A stretch of DNA of 32,752 nt from Candidatus Fermentibacterota bacterium (GTDB lineage Bacteria > Fermentibacterota > Fermentibacteria > Fermentibacterales > JCC-6): positions 1-32,752 of the forward strand of contig QNDR01000016.1 of assembly GCA_003646025.1 (NCBI GenBank), in the 5' to 3' direction. This document shows, one piece after another, positions 1 through 7,312 of this stretch (position 1 is the first letter of the stretch; every line of letters starts with the position of its first letter). The position numbers and the translations under genes are program-made. The notes under the pieces were generated by a model. The model had not been told where the DNA came from and did not search any database. It saw only the letters and a program-made list of their open reading frames with translations.

Positions 1-5
1 ACCAG

Positions 6-38
6 TTAGCAGAATGTACCAGGTACAGAGGAAACCGC
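6..38 (+). repeat. 33-base direct repeat, copy 1
   Basis: Matches the segment at 128-160 at 29 of 33 positions. Both copies end in ACAGAGGAAACCGC and lead into a GC-rich hairpin. Copy 1 directly follows ACCA at the very start of the window, as if it were the 3' flank of a tRNA whose body lies outside. Copy 2 follows another CCA end. The repeat may be a duplicated tRNA 3' flank and terminator. Confidence 0.7.
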
Positions 39-63
39 CGAGCGGCGGTTGCGCGCTTCGCGC
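33..63 (+). other. two adjacent GC-rich hairpins
   Basis: AACCGCC (33-39) pairs with GGCGGTT (44-50) around a 4-base loop. GCGCG (51-55) then pairs with CGCGC (59-63) around CTT. The first hairpin resembles the terminator stem at 154-170 but is not followed by a T-run, so it may be a decayed or recombined terminator. An alternative pairing, GCGGTT (45-50) with AACCGC (80-85), is also possible. Confidence 0.45.
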
Positions 64-90
64 GGGCGCAGGCAGCCTAAACCGCAGGCC

Positions 91-118
91 ACACGTTCGA
101 ATCGTGTCAGGGGCGCCA
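91..118 (+). other. tRNA-like 3' half: T-arm, acceptor strand and CCA
   Basis: ACACG (91-95), loop TTCGAAT (96-102) and CGTGT (103-107) form a textbook T-arm. They are followed by a 7-base acceptor strand CAGGGGC (108-114), discriminator G115 and CCA (116-118). A complete gene needs a GCCCCTG-like 5' strand some 70-95 bases upstream. None is present, and no canonical anticodon loop can be folded in 24-90. It may be a tRNA remnant, an integration (att) footprint, or the end of a larger RNA that starts before the window. The acceptor does not match the usual GGGGCUG/CAGCUCC pair of tmRNA. A terminator follows at 154-174. Confidence 0.4.
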
Positions 119-127
119 GGCAATCAA

Positions 128-160
128 TTAACAGAGTGTATCATGTACAGAGGAAACCGC
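128..160 (+). repeat. 33-base direct repeat, copy 2
   Basis: Second copy of the repeat at 6-38, with four mismatches. Its last bases form the left arm of the intrinsic terminator at 154-174. The spacing after a CCA end (9 bases here, 1 base in copy 1) suggests that both were tRNA trailers. Confidence 0.7.
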
Positions 161-174
161 AAGGCGGTTTTTTT
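154..174 (+). terminator. intrinsic terminator after the tRNA-like element
   Basis: AAACCGC (154-160) pairs with GCGGTTT (164-170) around AAG and runs into a stretch of seven T (168-174). This is a standard Rho-independent terminator on the plus strand. Its position 36 bases after the CCA fits termination of an RNA gene. Confidence 0.75.
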
Positions 175-206
175 GTCAGTAGAAGTGTGCTCTCATCGCT
201 TTCCCG

Positions 207-233
207 TTGACAATGCAGGGAATCAGGTATGAT
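207..233 (+). promoter_or_regulatory. possible promoter for the exported protein at 272
   Basis: TTGACA (207-212) is a perfect -35 element. TATGAT (228-233) is a good -10, but the spacer is only 15 bases. It lies 39 bases upstream of the preferred start codon. Confidence 0.35.
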
Positions 234-271
234 TTTAAGTGCGTGAATATCTTAAGCCGGGAGGGTGTTTT

Positions 272-1351
272 ATGCGAAGTTTGATGGTGCTGGCAGCCGT
301 AGTTTATTCAGGGTTTGCCCAGGGGATTGTTATCGATCACACATGTGCGGATCTTGATGAGATCCCACCTGTCTGGATAACTGCGGTTCAGAATACAATT
401 CAGTCTCACTATGCCCACACTTCACATGGAGGGCAGCTTACCTACGGGGTTGAGTTTATAGAGGATGCCAATTCATTCTATGACTGTGAAGTGGGGTATC
501 TTACCCTTCCCACAGTTTCAGGGGCATACTGCGTGTTTGACGGCCAGGAAAACGGAGATTATGTAGGGCCGGAAGACTACTGGCAGACACCGGACGGGCT
601 GAATCTTACCAGGGATGTGCTGAACAACAATCCATCCATAGATACTTCAATGTGGTGCTGGTGCGGTCAGTGCAGTTACTACAGTGCTGCACAGGTGCAG
701 GAGTACCTCGATGCCATGACACTTCTTGAGGGAGAATACCCTGATGTGACATTCATTTACTTCACTGGGAATGCGCAGGAGGAAGATTCCGGGGGCTATA
801 ACCGGTATCAGCGGAACAACCAGATCCGGGATTACTGTGCAGCCAACAACAAGGTTCTGTTTGATTTTGCTGATCTTGACTGCTGGTGGTACAATACATC
901 GGCTCAACAGTGGGAGCAGCATACCTACAACTACGGCGGCACTGATGTTCCATCTGAACATCCCCAGTACTACGGCGATGAGTATGCTCATACAACAGCC
1001 GAAAGCTGTACTGTAAAGGGAAGTGCCTGGTGGTGGATGATGTCTGTGCTTGCAGGCTGGAGCTCAACTGGAATTACTCAGGATGAATCCAGTCCACAGG
1101 GTGAGTTGTCTGTTTTTATAGAGAATCCTGTGACTGTTCCCTTTGAGATCTCTGTAACTACGCCGGTTTCCTGCGAGCTCTCCATGAACATCTACGATAT
1201 TTCCGGAAGGCAGACTGCAGATGTTGCAAGCGGTTCTTATGGTGCCGGAGTGCACTCTTTTTCAGTGGACGGGCTGAACACCGGGGTGTATTTCATCGGG
1301 GTGGATGACGGGCTTGGCTTTACATGTCACAAAGCAGTTGTGGTTAACTGA
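272..1351 (+). CDS. exported protein with a T9SS-like C-terminal sorting domain
   Basis: The protein has 359 residues from the ATG at 272, which has a GGGAGG ribosome site about 8 bases upstream. An in-frame GTG at 239 would add 11 residues before the signal peptide and is less likely. The N-terminus is a short signal peptide (Leu/Val/Ala core ending near GFAQG). The main domain, residues about 20-265, is rich in Trp, Tyr and Cys, with a TSHGGQ motif (50-55), a WCWCGQC cluster (128-134) and a HTTAESC segment followed by three Trp (about 240-254). I do not recognise it firmly; an SGNH/GDSL-like hydrolase is one possibility. Residues about 277-359 (IENPV, YDISGR, GVHSF, GVYFIGV) look like a T9SS type A or FlgD-like sorting domain. 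Probably secreted and surface-attached; substrate unknown. Confidence 0.75.
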   Translation: MRSLMVLAAVVYSGFAQGIVIDHTCADLDEIPPVWITAVQNTIQSHYAHTSHGGQLTYGVEFIEDANSFYDCEVGYLTLPTVSGAYCVFDGQENGDYVGPEDYWQTPDGLNLTRDVLNNNPSIDTSMWCWCGQCSYYSAAQVQEYLDAMTLLEGEYPDVTFIYFTGNAQEEDSGGYNRYQRNNQIRDYCAANNKVLFDFADLDCWWYNTSAQQWEQHTYNYGGTDVPSEHPQYYGDEYAHTTAESCTVKGSAWWWMMSVLAGWSSTGITQDESSPQGELSVFIENPVTVPFEISVTTPVSCELSMNIYDISGRQTADVASGSYGAGVHSFSVDGLNTGVYFIGVDDGLGFTCHKAVVVN

Positions 1352-1368
1352 GTGTCTTTGCCTGCCTG

Positions 1369-1397
1369 TTGACAGTCATCCTTTCTTCCTTTAGATA
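1369..1397 (+). promoter_or_regulatory. candidate promoter of the slyD-like gene
   Basis: A perfect TTGACA (1369-1374) is followed by a 17-base spacer and a weak -10, TAGATA (1392-1397), 29 bases before the start codon at 1427. The -10 matches only half of the consensus, so the call rests on the -35 and the spacing. Confidence 0.4.
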
Positions 1398-1426
1398 TGG
1401 CCCCTTAACTGATGAACGGAGCCGGA

Positions 1427-1852
1427 ATGAAGATTGAGAAAGACTGTATCGTGTCTATTGACTACAAACTCAGAAACAAGGCCGGCGAGGTTATCAGCAG
1501 TTCTCCCGAAGGAGAGCCTCTTGTTTTCAAGTACGGAACAAGAGCTGTTATTCCAGGACTGGAAAAGCAGCTTGAGGGAAGAGAAGCAGGGGATGTGTTC
1601 AGCGCCGTTGTGGAACCGGAAGATGCTTATGGAGAAATCAACCCCTGTCTGTACGGAGTTTTGAAGAGAGAAGTGTTTTCCGGAATTGATGTAATTGAGC
1701 CGGGAATGCAGTTCCAGACCACAGATGAAGACGGAAACAATCAGGTGATCCGGGTGATGGTTGTTGAAGGTGACGAGGTTACTGTAGACAGAAATCATCC
1801 TCTCGCAGGAAAGACACTGTTTTTTGATATAAAGATTGTTTCAGTAGATTAG
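1427..1852 (+). CDS. slyD: FKBP-type peptidyl-prolyl isomerase, SlyD-like
   Basis: A 141-residue protein that begins MKIEKDCIVSIDYKL, the typical SlyD N-terminus. An in-frame ATG at 1412 would add only five residues. The start at 1427 is preferred because it matches the family and has ACGGAG six bases upstream. The FKBP core is visible: a PLVFKYG segment, IPGLEKQLEG, then EPEDAYGE, which leads into the inserted chaperone (IF) domain at about 70-115, and a final FDIKIVSV strand. SlyD enzymes speed cis/trans proline isomerisation in the cytoplasm and act as folding chaperones. The His/Cys-rich metal-binding tail of E. coli SlyD is absent, so a nickel role is not supported. Its stop overlaps the stop of the convergent sensor gene. 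Confidence 0.88.
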   Translation: MKIEKDCIVSIDYKLRNKAGEVISSSPEGEPLVFKYGTRAVIPGLEKQLEGREAGDVFSAVVEPEDAYGEINPCLYGVLKREVFSGIDVIEPGMQFQTTDEDGNNQVIRVMVVEGDEVTVDRNHPLAGKTLFFDIKIVSVD

Positions 1853-4770
1853 AACTCAAACTGTGTCTGAACAACTCTCTTGTCGTGGTCAATCAGTGTA
1901 AAGCCCTTTTCCCTGAAGAGTCTCAGGCAGCTGTCTACAACATCTTCCCTGAAAAATGTTCCCCTGCCGTCCAGAATAATGTCCAGAGCTGCTTCAACTC
2001 CCATGCTTGCTCTGTATGGTCTTCTTGAAGCAACCGCTTCCACCACGTCAGCTACTGCAATTATGCTTGCTTCAATCATTATTTCGCCGCTCTTAAGACC
2101 TCTGGGATAACCGGATCCATCCTGTCTTTCATGGTGCTGGTGAATAACCTCAGCAATAGGCCATGGGAATTCAACAGTTTTAAGAATATCGTAACCTGCG
2201 CCGGGATGAGTCTTGAGGAAGTCCATCTCGAATTCGTTGAGCGGCCCGGGCTTGTTAAGAATTTCAAGCGGTACATTCAGCTTGCCAAGGTCGTGAAGGG
2301 TACTTGCAATACGAATACAGTCTATTGTGTCTTCGTCCAGACCCATTTCTCTGCCGATTGCACACGCAAGCAGAGATACTCCCTTCTGATGTCCTGATGT
2401 GTAGGGATCTTTCATCTCTACCAGAAGACTCATCGCTGAAACTGTTCCTTCGATGGCCTTCTTGAAACTGTCCAGTGTTTTGCGAAGAGTTTCCTCCTGA
2501 AGTTTGATCTCTGTTATATCTGAAATAATACCGTCGATCATATTTGCCTGGTGATCATCATCCTGAGTTAAAAATCTTGCCGAGATGGATGCCCAGAACT
2601 CAGTTCCGTCTTTTTTTCGCATTGGGGTTTCGTAGTTTTCCACCACACCAGTTGAATTCAGCCTGTTCAGGAATGATGTTCTTGATTTCTGACTGGTAAA
2701 CAAATACTCCGAGCTTCTCTGCAGAAGGTCATCCTCCGAATCGTATCCAAACATGGTTACAAGAGTTGTATTGATGGCAAGAAGGGTTCCATTTTTGGAG
2801 GGATCGCTTCTGAAAATACCAACGGGTACATTGTTTGAAAGAGTTCTGAAATTGTTTTCGCTCTGCCTTAGAGCTTTCTCAGCTTCCGTTCTTGACGTTA
2901 TATCGTCAACAAGTGCCTGGATATAGTTATTCCCACCGATGTTTACCGCATTTAAACTAATTTCAGCCGGAAAATTCTCACCGTTTGTTCTGGTGTGTGT
3001 CCACAGGAAATGCTGGGGTTCTTTTGTTATTGCCATCTGGATTTTCTCCGCGCCTTTTTCAGCCGAGGATATTCCGTCAGGTTGCATTCTCGGAGATAGA
3101 TCGTAGGGTCTCATCCCTATAAGATCTTCTCTTCTGCAACGGAACACTTCTGCAGCTTTTGCGTTGCAGTCTAGAATCATGTCCTCGCACATAAACAGAA
3201 TCGCCATACCGGAATTTTCGAAGAGGGCTTTGTATCTGTCTTTACTTTCGTTGAGAGCTTTGTGGGCAAGATCCTTCTCTTTTTCTCTTTCAATGCTGTC
3301 CAGGGCGAAGGCAATATCGTCGCAGACCTCCTCGAACAGCCCGAGTTCTTCTTTGTCAGGCATTACAGGACCCAGACCAGCTACAGTTAGAACTCCGAAC
3401 ACTGTGTCGCGGTATTCAAGCCGGCACGACATAATGTGTCTAGGTTCAGGTGAAGCTGGCTTCAGCGGGCAATCAGAGCAGATACTGTCAGCAGGGCCGG
3501 ACAACCATGACTTTTCCGAGATCAGAGACTTTTTGATGCAGGGAGGTTGAGCATTCTTAATAAGCTCTTCTTTAAGTGATTCAAGTTCCTCACAGCTCTG
3601 TGCAGCCGACGCGATCATGTGGGAGCCATCTCTGTTGTTCAGTAGAATCCACACATCTTTGTAACCTCTTGCTTCAACAAGCCTTGAACAAACATTATCA
3701 ATAAGTACCTGAATGTCTGTTTCTTTTGTAATCAGCAGGTTGATGCTTCTGATCGCTTTCAGCATCTGTTTCAGGTGTTCTGCACGTTCTTCAGCAACGA
3801 TTCTTTCCTTTATTTCAATTCTGAGGAGACTTACGGTGTTTCTGAGCCTGGTTGTTTTTTCGTCAACTACTTCCTGGAGATGTTCTCTGTATTTTTCAAG
3901 TTCTGCCGTTCGCTCTGCAACCTTTTCGCGCAGGGTTTCCTGAATGCTCAACAGCTCTTTTTCCGCCTGCTTGTTAAGACTGATATCTTTTGCGATAACC
4001 TGGGTTGACGGTTTTCCTCTGTATTCAAACTTTCGTGCGGTAATTTCAATATCAAAAGCAGTTCCATCTTTTCTCAGTATCTGTGTTTCGTAGACCGCCG
4101 GTGTTGTTTTCCCGGTGATTCTATTAGTGTGTATCTGACCCACTTTTTTTTGTTCAGCAGGGGAAATGAGAGTAATAAAATCCCGGCCAATCAATTCATC
4201 CTGACTGTACCCGGAGAGAACGGTGGTTGCCGGATTGGCAAAAACAAGCTTTCCGTCGGAAATTATTACTATTCCAACGGTGGTCATTTCCACCAGTGTT
4301 CGGTAGAGTTCTTCACTTCTGCGCAGTGTTTCGTGCTGATTATCTGATGGTTTCTTTAGCACTGTGACAGCCAGAGAGCCGTTGAAGACGCCGTCTCTGT
4401 ACACTGGAGAGCAACTGGTTATAAAATGTGTATTTTCCGTGTCTTTTTTGAGGGTGTAGCTGAACTCAACAGTTTCACCAGCAGAGTTGCTTTTAAAAGC
4501 CTCTCTTAAAGCTGTGGCTACATTCTGTGGAAAGATATCTTCCGGAGATCTGCCTGAAAGGCTTTCAGGGCTGGCAGAGTCGTAGAATCTCATGCCACCC
4601 TGTGCTGAAACGATTAAGCCTTCCGGGGAAAACAGGAAGACAGTCAAGCCGTTCGAGGCTGGCGAATTTGAAAACAGACCATTCCCGGAGGCATCCGGGT
4701 CGTCAGTTAAGTCTGAATGTACTTTATTCACCGGTGATTTTACCTTCCAATCGGGAACCAAGCCAAACAA
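1849..4770 (-). CDS. multi-PAS/GAF sensor with HD-GYP phosphodiesterase domain
   Basis: 973 residues with no membrane segment. Order: PAS (about 40-138), PAS (150-268), coiled coil (268-335), GAF-like domain (335-495), PAS (510-632), PAS (638-760), HD-GYP (770-935). The HD-GYP signature is intact: HDLGK at 826-830, HH at 879-880, GYP at 887-889, plus the AD pair and RPY downstream. HD-GYP proteins degrade cyclic-di-GMP, so this is probably a soluble sensor that lowers c-di-GMP in response to small-molecule or redox signals. The GAF-like part has five Cys, including CSDC at 431-434. There is no receiver or kinase domain. The start is a TTG with AAGGG upstream at rather short spacing, and a later start is possible. 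Single-gene unit, convergent with slyD. Confidence 0.9.
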   Translation of the reverse strand: MFGLVPDWKVKSPVNKVHSDLTDDPDASGNGLFSNSPASNGLTVFLFSPEGLIVSAQGGMRFYDSASPESLSGRSPEDIFPQNVATALREAFKSNSAGETVEFSYTLKKDTENTHFITSCSPVYRDGVFNGSLAVTVLKKPSDNQHETLRRSEELYRTLVEMTTVGIVIISDGKLVFANPATTVLSGYSQDELIGRDFITLISPAEQKKVGQIHTNRITGKTTPAVYETQILRKDGTAFDIEITARKFEYRGKPSTQVIAKDISLNKQAEKELLSIQETLREKVAERTAELEKYREHLQEVVDEKTTRLRNTVSLLRIEIKERIVAEERAEHLKQMLKAIRSINLLITKETDIQVLIDNVCSRLVEARGYKDVWILLNNRDGSHMIASAAQSCEELESLKEELIKNAQPPCIKKSLISEKSWLSGPADSICSDCPLKPASPEPRHIMSCRLEYRDTVFGVLTVAGLGPVMPDKEELGLFEEVCDDIAFALDSIEREKEKDLAHKALNESKDRYKALFENSGMAILFMCEDMILDCNAKAAEVFRCRREDLIGMRPYDLSPRMQPDGISSAEKGAEKIQMAITKEPQHFLWTHTRTNGENFPAEISLNAVNIGGNNYIQALVDDITSRTEAEKALRQSENNFRTLSNNVPVGIFRSDPSKNGTLLAINTTLVTMFGYDSEDDLLQRSSEYLFTSQKSRTSFLNRLNSTGVVENYETPMRKKDGTEFWASISARFLTQDDDHQANMIDGIISDITEIKLQEETLRKTLDSFKKAIEGTVSAMSLLVEMKDPYTSGHQKGVSLLACAIGREMGLDEDTIDCIRIASTLHDLGKLNVPLEILNKPGPLNEFEMDFLKTHPGAGYDILKTVEFPWPIAEVIHQHHERQDGSGYPRGLKSGEIMIEASIIAVADVVEAVASRRPYRASMGVEAALDIILDGRGTFFREDVVDSCLRLFREKGFTLIDHDKRVVQTQFEF

Positions 4771-4972
4771 GCTACCCTTACACTACTCACATCTACATGC
4801 AGGTCAAGCCCTTCCCTGATGGTTATTTTCATGTAGTACTGTAGATTGCTGTATAAACACAGTTAATGGGTATGGACTGGTTATATGTTTTCCTGGATTG
4901 TTTTAACTGATATATTGCAGACTATGCCTGAATTGATCAGGCCGTCTATGCAGGCCAATTCGAGGAGTTCCT

Positions 4973-5890
4973 GTGAAGGAGAGTGTTGTTACCGTTAAGA
5001 ATCTGGTTAAGCACTACGGTAAGGTGAAAGCCGTTGATGGAATTTCTTTCAGCGTAAAACAGGGTGAAATATTCGGGATTGTGGGTCCTAACGGCGCAGG
5101 AAAAACAACAACAATAGAGTGTATAGCGGCAATGCAGGAGTATGATTCCGGGATTATTGATGTTCTTGGGCTTGATCCTGCAGCGGGATCTCTGTCTATA
5201 AAGCAGAGAATTGGACTGCAGCAGCAGGAGTCGGAGATACCCGACAGACTCCGTCTCAGGGAAGCTATGCTGTTGTTCTCATCTTTATACTCCAGGGTTC
5301 TGGACTGGAGATTGCTTTTGAAGCAGCTTGACCTGTGGGACAAAAAAGATACCTTTTACTCTGCCCTGTCGGGAGGACAGAAAAAGCGGTTCTTCGTGGC
5401 TATGGCTCTTATCGGCGACCCTGAAGTTGTTTTTCTCGATGAGCTGACCTCCGGTCTCGATCCGCAGGCAAGGAGATCTGTATGGGAGCTTGTTAGATAT
5501 CTCAGGAATCAGGGGAGAACAGTTGTTCTCTCCACCCATTACATGGATGAAGCAGAAAAACTGTGTGACAGAGTTGCTGTAATACACAACGGAAAACTTG
5601 CTGCACTTGATACACCCTCTAGCCTGATCTCGCGTTATGGAGGGTATACAAAGGTTTGTTTTGATTTTGACGATAAGTTTGATCAAGGCGTTTTGTCCGG
5701 AGTGAACGGAATCGAATCCAGGGTGATTGAGAACGGACTGTGTACACTTGAGGTAAGCGAGCGCCATGCAATTGTTGAAATAGTGAAAAGCCTTGACGCT
5801 GCAGATCAGGGTCTTGTCTCATTCAGAATTGAGGCTCCGACTCTGGAGGATGTGTTCCTGAATATCACTGGCAGAGAGGTGAGAGATTGA
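4973..5890 (+). CDS. ABC-2 type exporter, ATP-binding protein
   Basis: 305 residues from a GTG start with GAGGAG five bases upstream. All nucleotide-binding motifs are present: Walker A GPNGAGKTT (38-46), the LSGGQKKR signature (about 132-139), Walker B VVFLDE followed by the LTSGLDP D-loop, and the switch His in STHYMDEAE. The C-terminal 80 residues are the extension common in DrrA/NodI/CcmA-type exporters. It powers the permease encoded next, with which it shares a stop/start overlap. Exporters of this class move drugs, lipids or polysaccharides; the sequence does not show which. The upstream 200-base gap, divergent from the sensor gene, contains TATATT at 4911-4916 but no convincing -35. 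Confidence 0.92.
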   Translation: MKESVVTVKNLVKHYGKVKAVDGISFSVKQGEIFGIVGPNGAGKTTTIECIAAMQEYDSGIIDVLGLDPAAGSLSIKQRIGLQQQESEIPDRLRLREAMLLFSSLYSRVLDWRLLLKQLDLWDKKDTFYSALSGGQKKRFFVAMALIGDPEVVFLDELTSGLDPQARRSVWELVRYLRNQGRTVVLSTHYMDEAEKLCDRVAVIHNGKLAALDTPSSLISRYGGYTKVCFDFDDKFDQGVLSGVNGIESRVIENGLCTLEVSERHAIVEIVKSLDAADQGLVSFRIEAPTLEDVFLNITGREVRD

Positions 5891-6633
5891 TGATCAGATC
5901 AACTGCCGCTGTAACAAAATGGGAATTCATCCTGTTTCTGAGAGAGCCGTCTGCTTTTTTCTTCACAATGGTGTTTCCACTTCTTATGATGCTTCTGTTC
6001 AGCAGTATGTGGGGGAATGAACCATTTCCCGGCGAAGCATACGGATACGTTGATTTCTCTGTACCGGCATTCATGGGTATGGTCATGGCAACTGGTGGAA
6101 TAATGTCTCTCACGACCAGCATTGCAGCATACCGTGAGAAGGGGATTCTGAAAAGGTTCAGGGCAACTCCTGTTTCTCCTGCAGCAATACTTATCGGTCA
6201 GTTTGCCTCGGTTCTTGCAGTGACCGTTGCCGGTGTAGTTTTGCTTCTGGCAGTCGGATTTGCGTTCTACAGCCTTCATTTCATGGGGAATATTTTTGAG
6301 TTTGTACTTGCGTTTCTACTCTCCGCCTGCAGTATTTCCGCCATGGGTTTCATACCTGCAAGCCTGGTATCAACTGCCAGGAGTGGCGTAGTTGCTGCAA
6401 ATATCCTGTACTTTCCCATGCTGTTTTTGTCCGGTGCTGCACTGCCATGGTTCATGCTGCCGGATTTTCTTAAGAAAGTCTCACTGGTTTTTCCCCTTAC
6501 ACACGCGATCAAGCTGATGCAGGGTGTATGGCTTGGCGGTAGTCTTTCAGATTACCCTGTTCAGCTGGCTGTACTTGCAGGCTTTGTTGTTATTGGTCTG
6601 TTTGTTTCGATCAGGCACTTCAGATGGGTATAG
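5890..6633 (+). CDS. ABC-2 type exporter, membrane permease
   Basis: 247 residues starting at the ATG that overlaps the ATPase stop (TGATG); GAGAGGTGAGAG just upstream is the ribosome site. There are about six hydrophobic segments: one near residues 25-45 after a short cytoplasmic N-terminus, then segments near 55-80, 100-130, 135-160, 170-190 and 220-242. The cytoplasmic loop AYREKGILKRFRATPVSP is the hallmark of ABC-2 permeases (the REK...LK..RATP motif). It forms the inner-membrane channel for the ATPase encoded upstream. No substrate-specific feature is visible. Confidence 0.9.
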   Translation: MIRSTAAVTKWEFILFLREPSAFFFTMVFPLLMMLLFSSMWGNEPFPGEAYGYVDFSVPAFMGMVMATGGIMSLTTSIAAYREKGILKRFRATPVSPAAILIGQFASVLAVTVAGVVLLLAVGFAFYSLHFMGNIFEFVLAFLLSACSISAMGFIPASLVSTARSGVVAANILYFPMLFLSGAALPWFMLPDFLKKVSLVFPLTHAIKLMQGVWLGGSLSDYPVQLAVLAGFVVIGLFVSIRHFRWV

Positions 6634-6642
6634 CTGAGGCGT

Positions 6643-6713
6643 CCTGAAGTCTCCCGCTAGACACGGATGACAGCAGTTTTCAAGGGGGAATCTCCTGTGT
6701 AGGTTACTTCAGG
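6643..6713 (+). other. long-range hairpin between the ABC-2 permease and the next gene
   Basis: CCTGAAGT (6643-6650) pairs perfectly with ACTTCAGG (6706-6713), and ACAC (6661-6664) can pair with GTGT (6697-6700) inside. There is no T-run, so it is not a simple terminator. It ends 36 bases before the next start codon and could be a leader structure or chance. Confidence 0.3.
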
Positions 6714-6749
6714 TGTCTGTTCACGGGAAAGTTCTGAAAGAGGTGTGAA

Positions 6750-7232
6750 ATGCTGTTTTCTATTGCTTCGGTTGTTGTTCTGTTATCATTTAATGTCGGA
6801 CCTGTTCTGGGTGCTTTCGTTCCGGTACAGGAACAGGGTGATCCATGGCGAACCAGTGCCCTTTTTGGATTGAAGGCCAGATATGAGCTTTCAGCAGTGG
6901 ACATGGATTTCCAGCTGGTTTTTACACAGCTGCGGATAGATCCGGACTCCTCCCGGGGTTATGACTACTCCATGGTCCCGGTTTCTCTTGGTCTTTCCGG
7001 AAAAGCCGGGTTTTTGAGATACGGTACCGGGGCAGCTCTGTATTCAATTGAAGCAAAAAAGGAAATCACTGAAGGTCTGGAGTCTGTCTGGAGCGGCACC
7101 TACCCCGGGATGTATCTGTCTTTCGGGAAGGACTTTGCCGTTGGCTCAAACACAGCAGACATTACTGCACGATTCAATATTATCAACTTTGACGGTCTGT
7201 GGGTCGGATTGTCAACTTCGTTTCTGTTTTGA
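6750..7232 (+). CDS. small exported beta-rich protein, possible outer-membrane barrel
   Basis: 160 residues from an ATG with AAAGAGGTG upstream. A clear signal peptide (residues 1-22, ending near VLGA) is followed by alternating polar and hydrophobic strands rich in Tyr, Gly, Phe and Ser. The protein ends in Phe (SFLF), as many outer-membrane beta-barrel proteins do. It shares no motif I recognise and is best called hypothetical. It lies between the exporter pair and the ammonia-lyase and could be transcribed with either. An 80-base gap follows with a weak inverted repeat (GCTCT/AGAGC) and no T-run. Confidence 0.65.
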   Translation: MLFSIASVVVLLSFNVGPVLGAFVPVQEQGDPWRTSALFGLKARYELSAVDMDFQLVFTQLRIDPDSSRGYDYSMVPVSLGLSGKAGFLRYGTGAALYSIEAKKEITEGLESVWSGTYPGMYLSFGKDFAVGSNTADITARFNIINFDGLWVGLSTSFLF

Positions 7233-7312
7233 GGTGAGCTTACTCTGAACAGGGCTCTTTAGTATTATCAGAGCATCCCGCGTTTCACAATTTCTTTACA
7301 CTGGAGGATGGT

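Noticed and set aside
91-118. Identification as a tmRNA 3' end
   Set aside because: The acceptor strand CAGGGGC does not match the usual CAGCUCC-type tmRNA end, and no tag reading frame with a convincing degradation tag is visible upstream.
14-232. 72-residue open frame across the tRNA-like region
   Set aside because: It runs through the hairpins, T-arm and terminator, has no ribosome site and shows no protein-like composition.
1391-1798. 135-residue minus-strand frame opposite slyD
   Set aside because: It is the antisense shadow of a well-supported gene.
4889-4916. Promoter for the ABC-2 exporter pair
   Set aside because: TATATT is present but the -35 (TTTCCT) is poor, so it is not listed as a feature.
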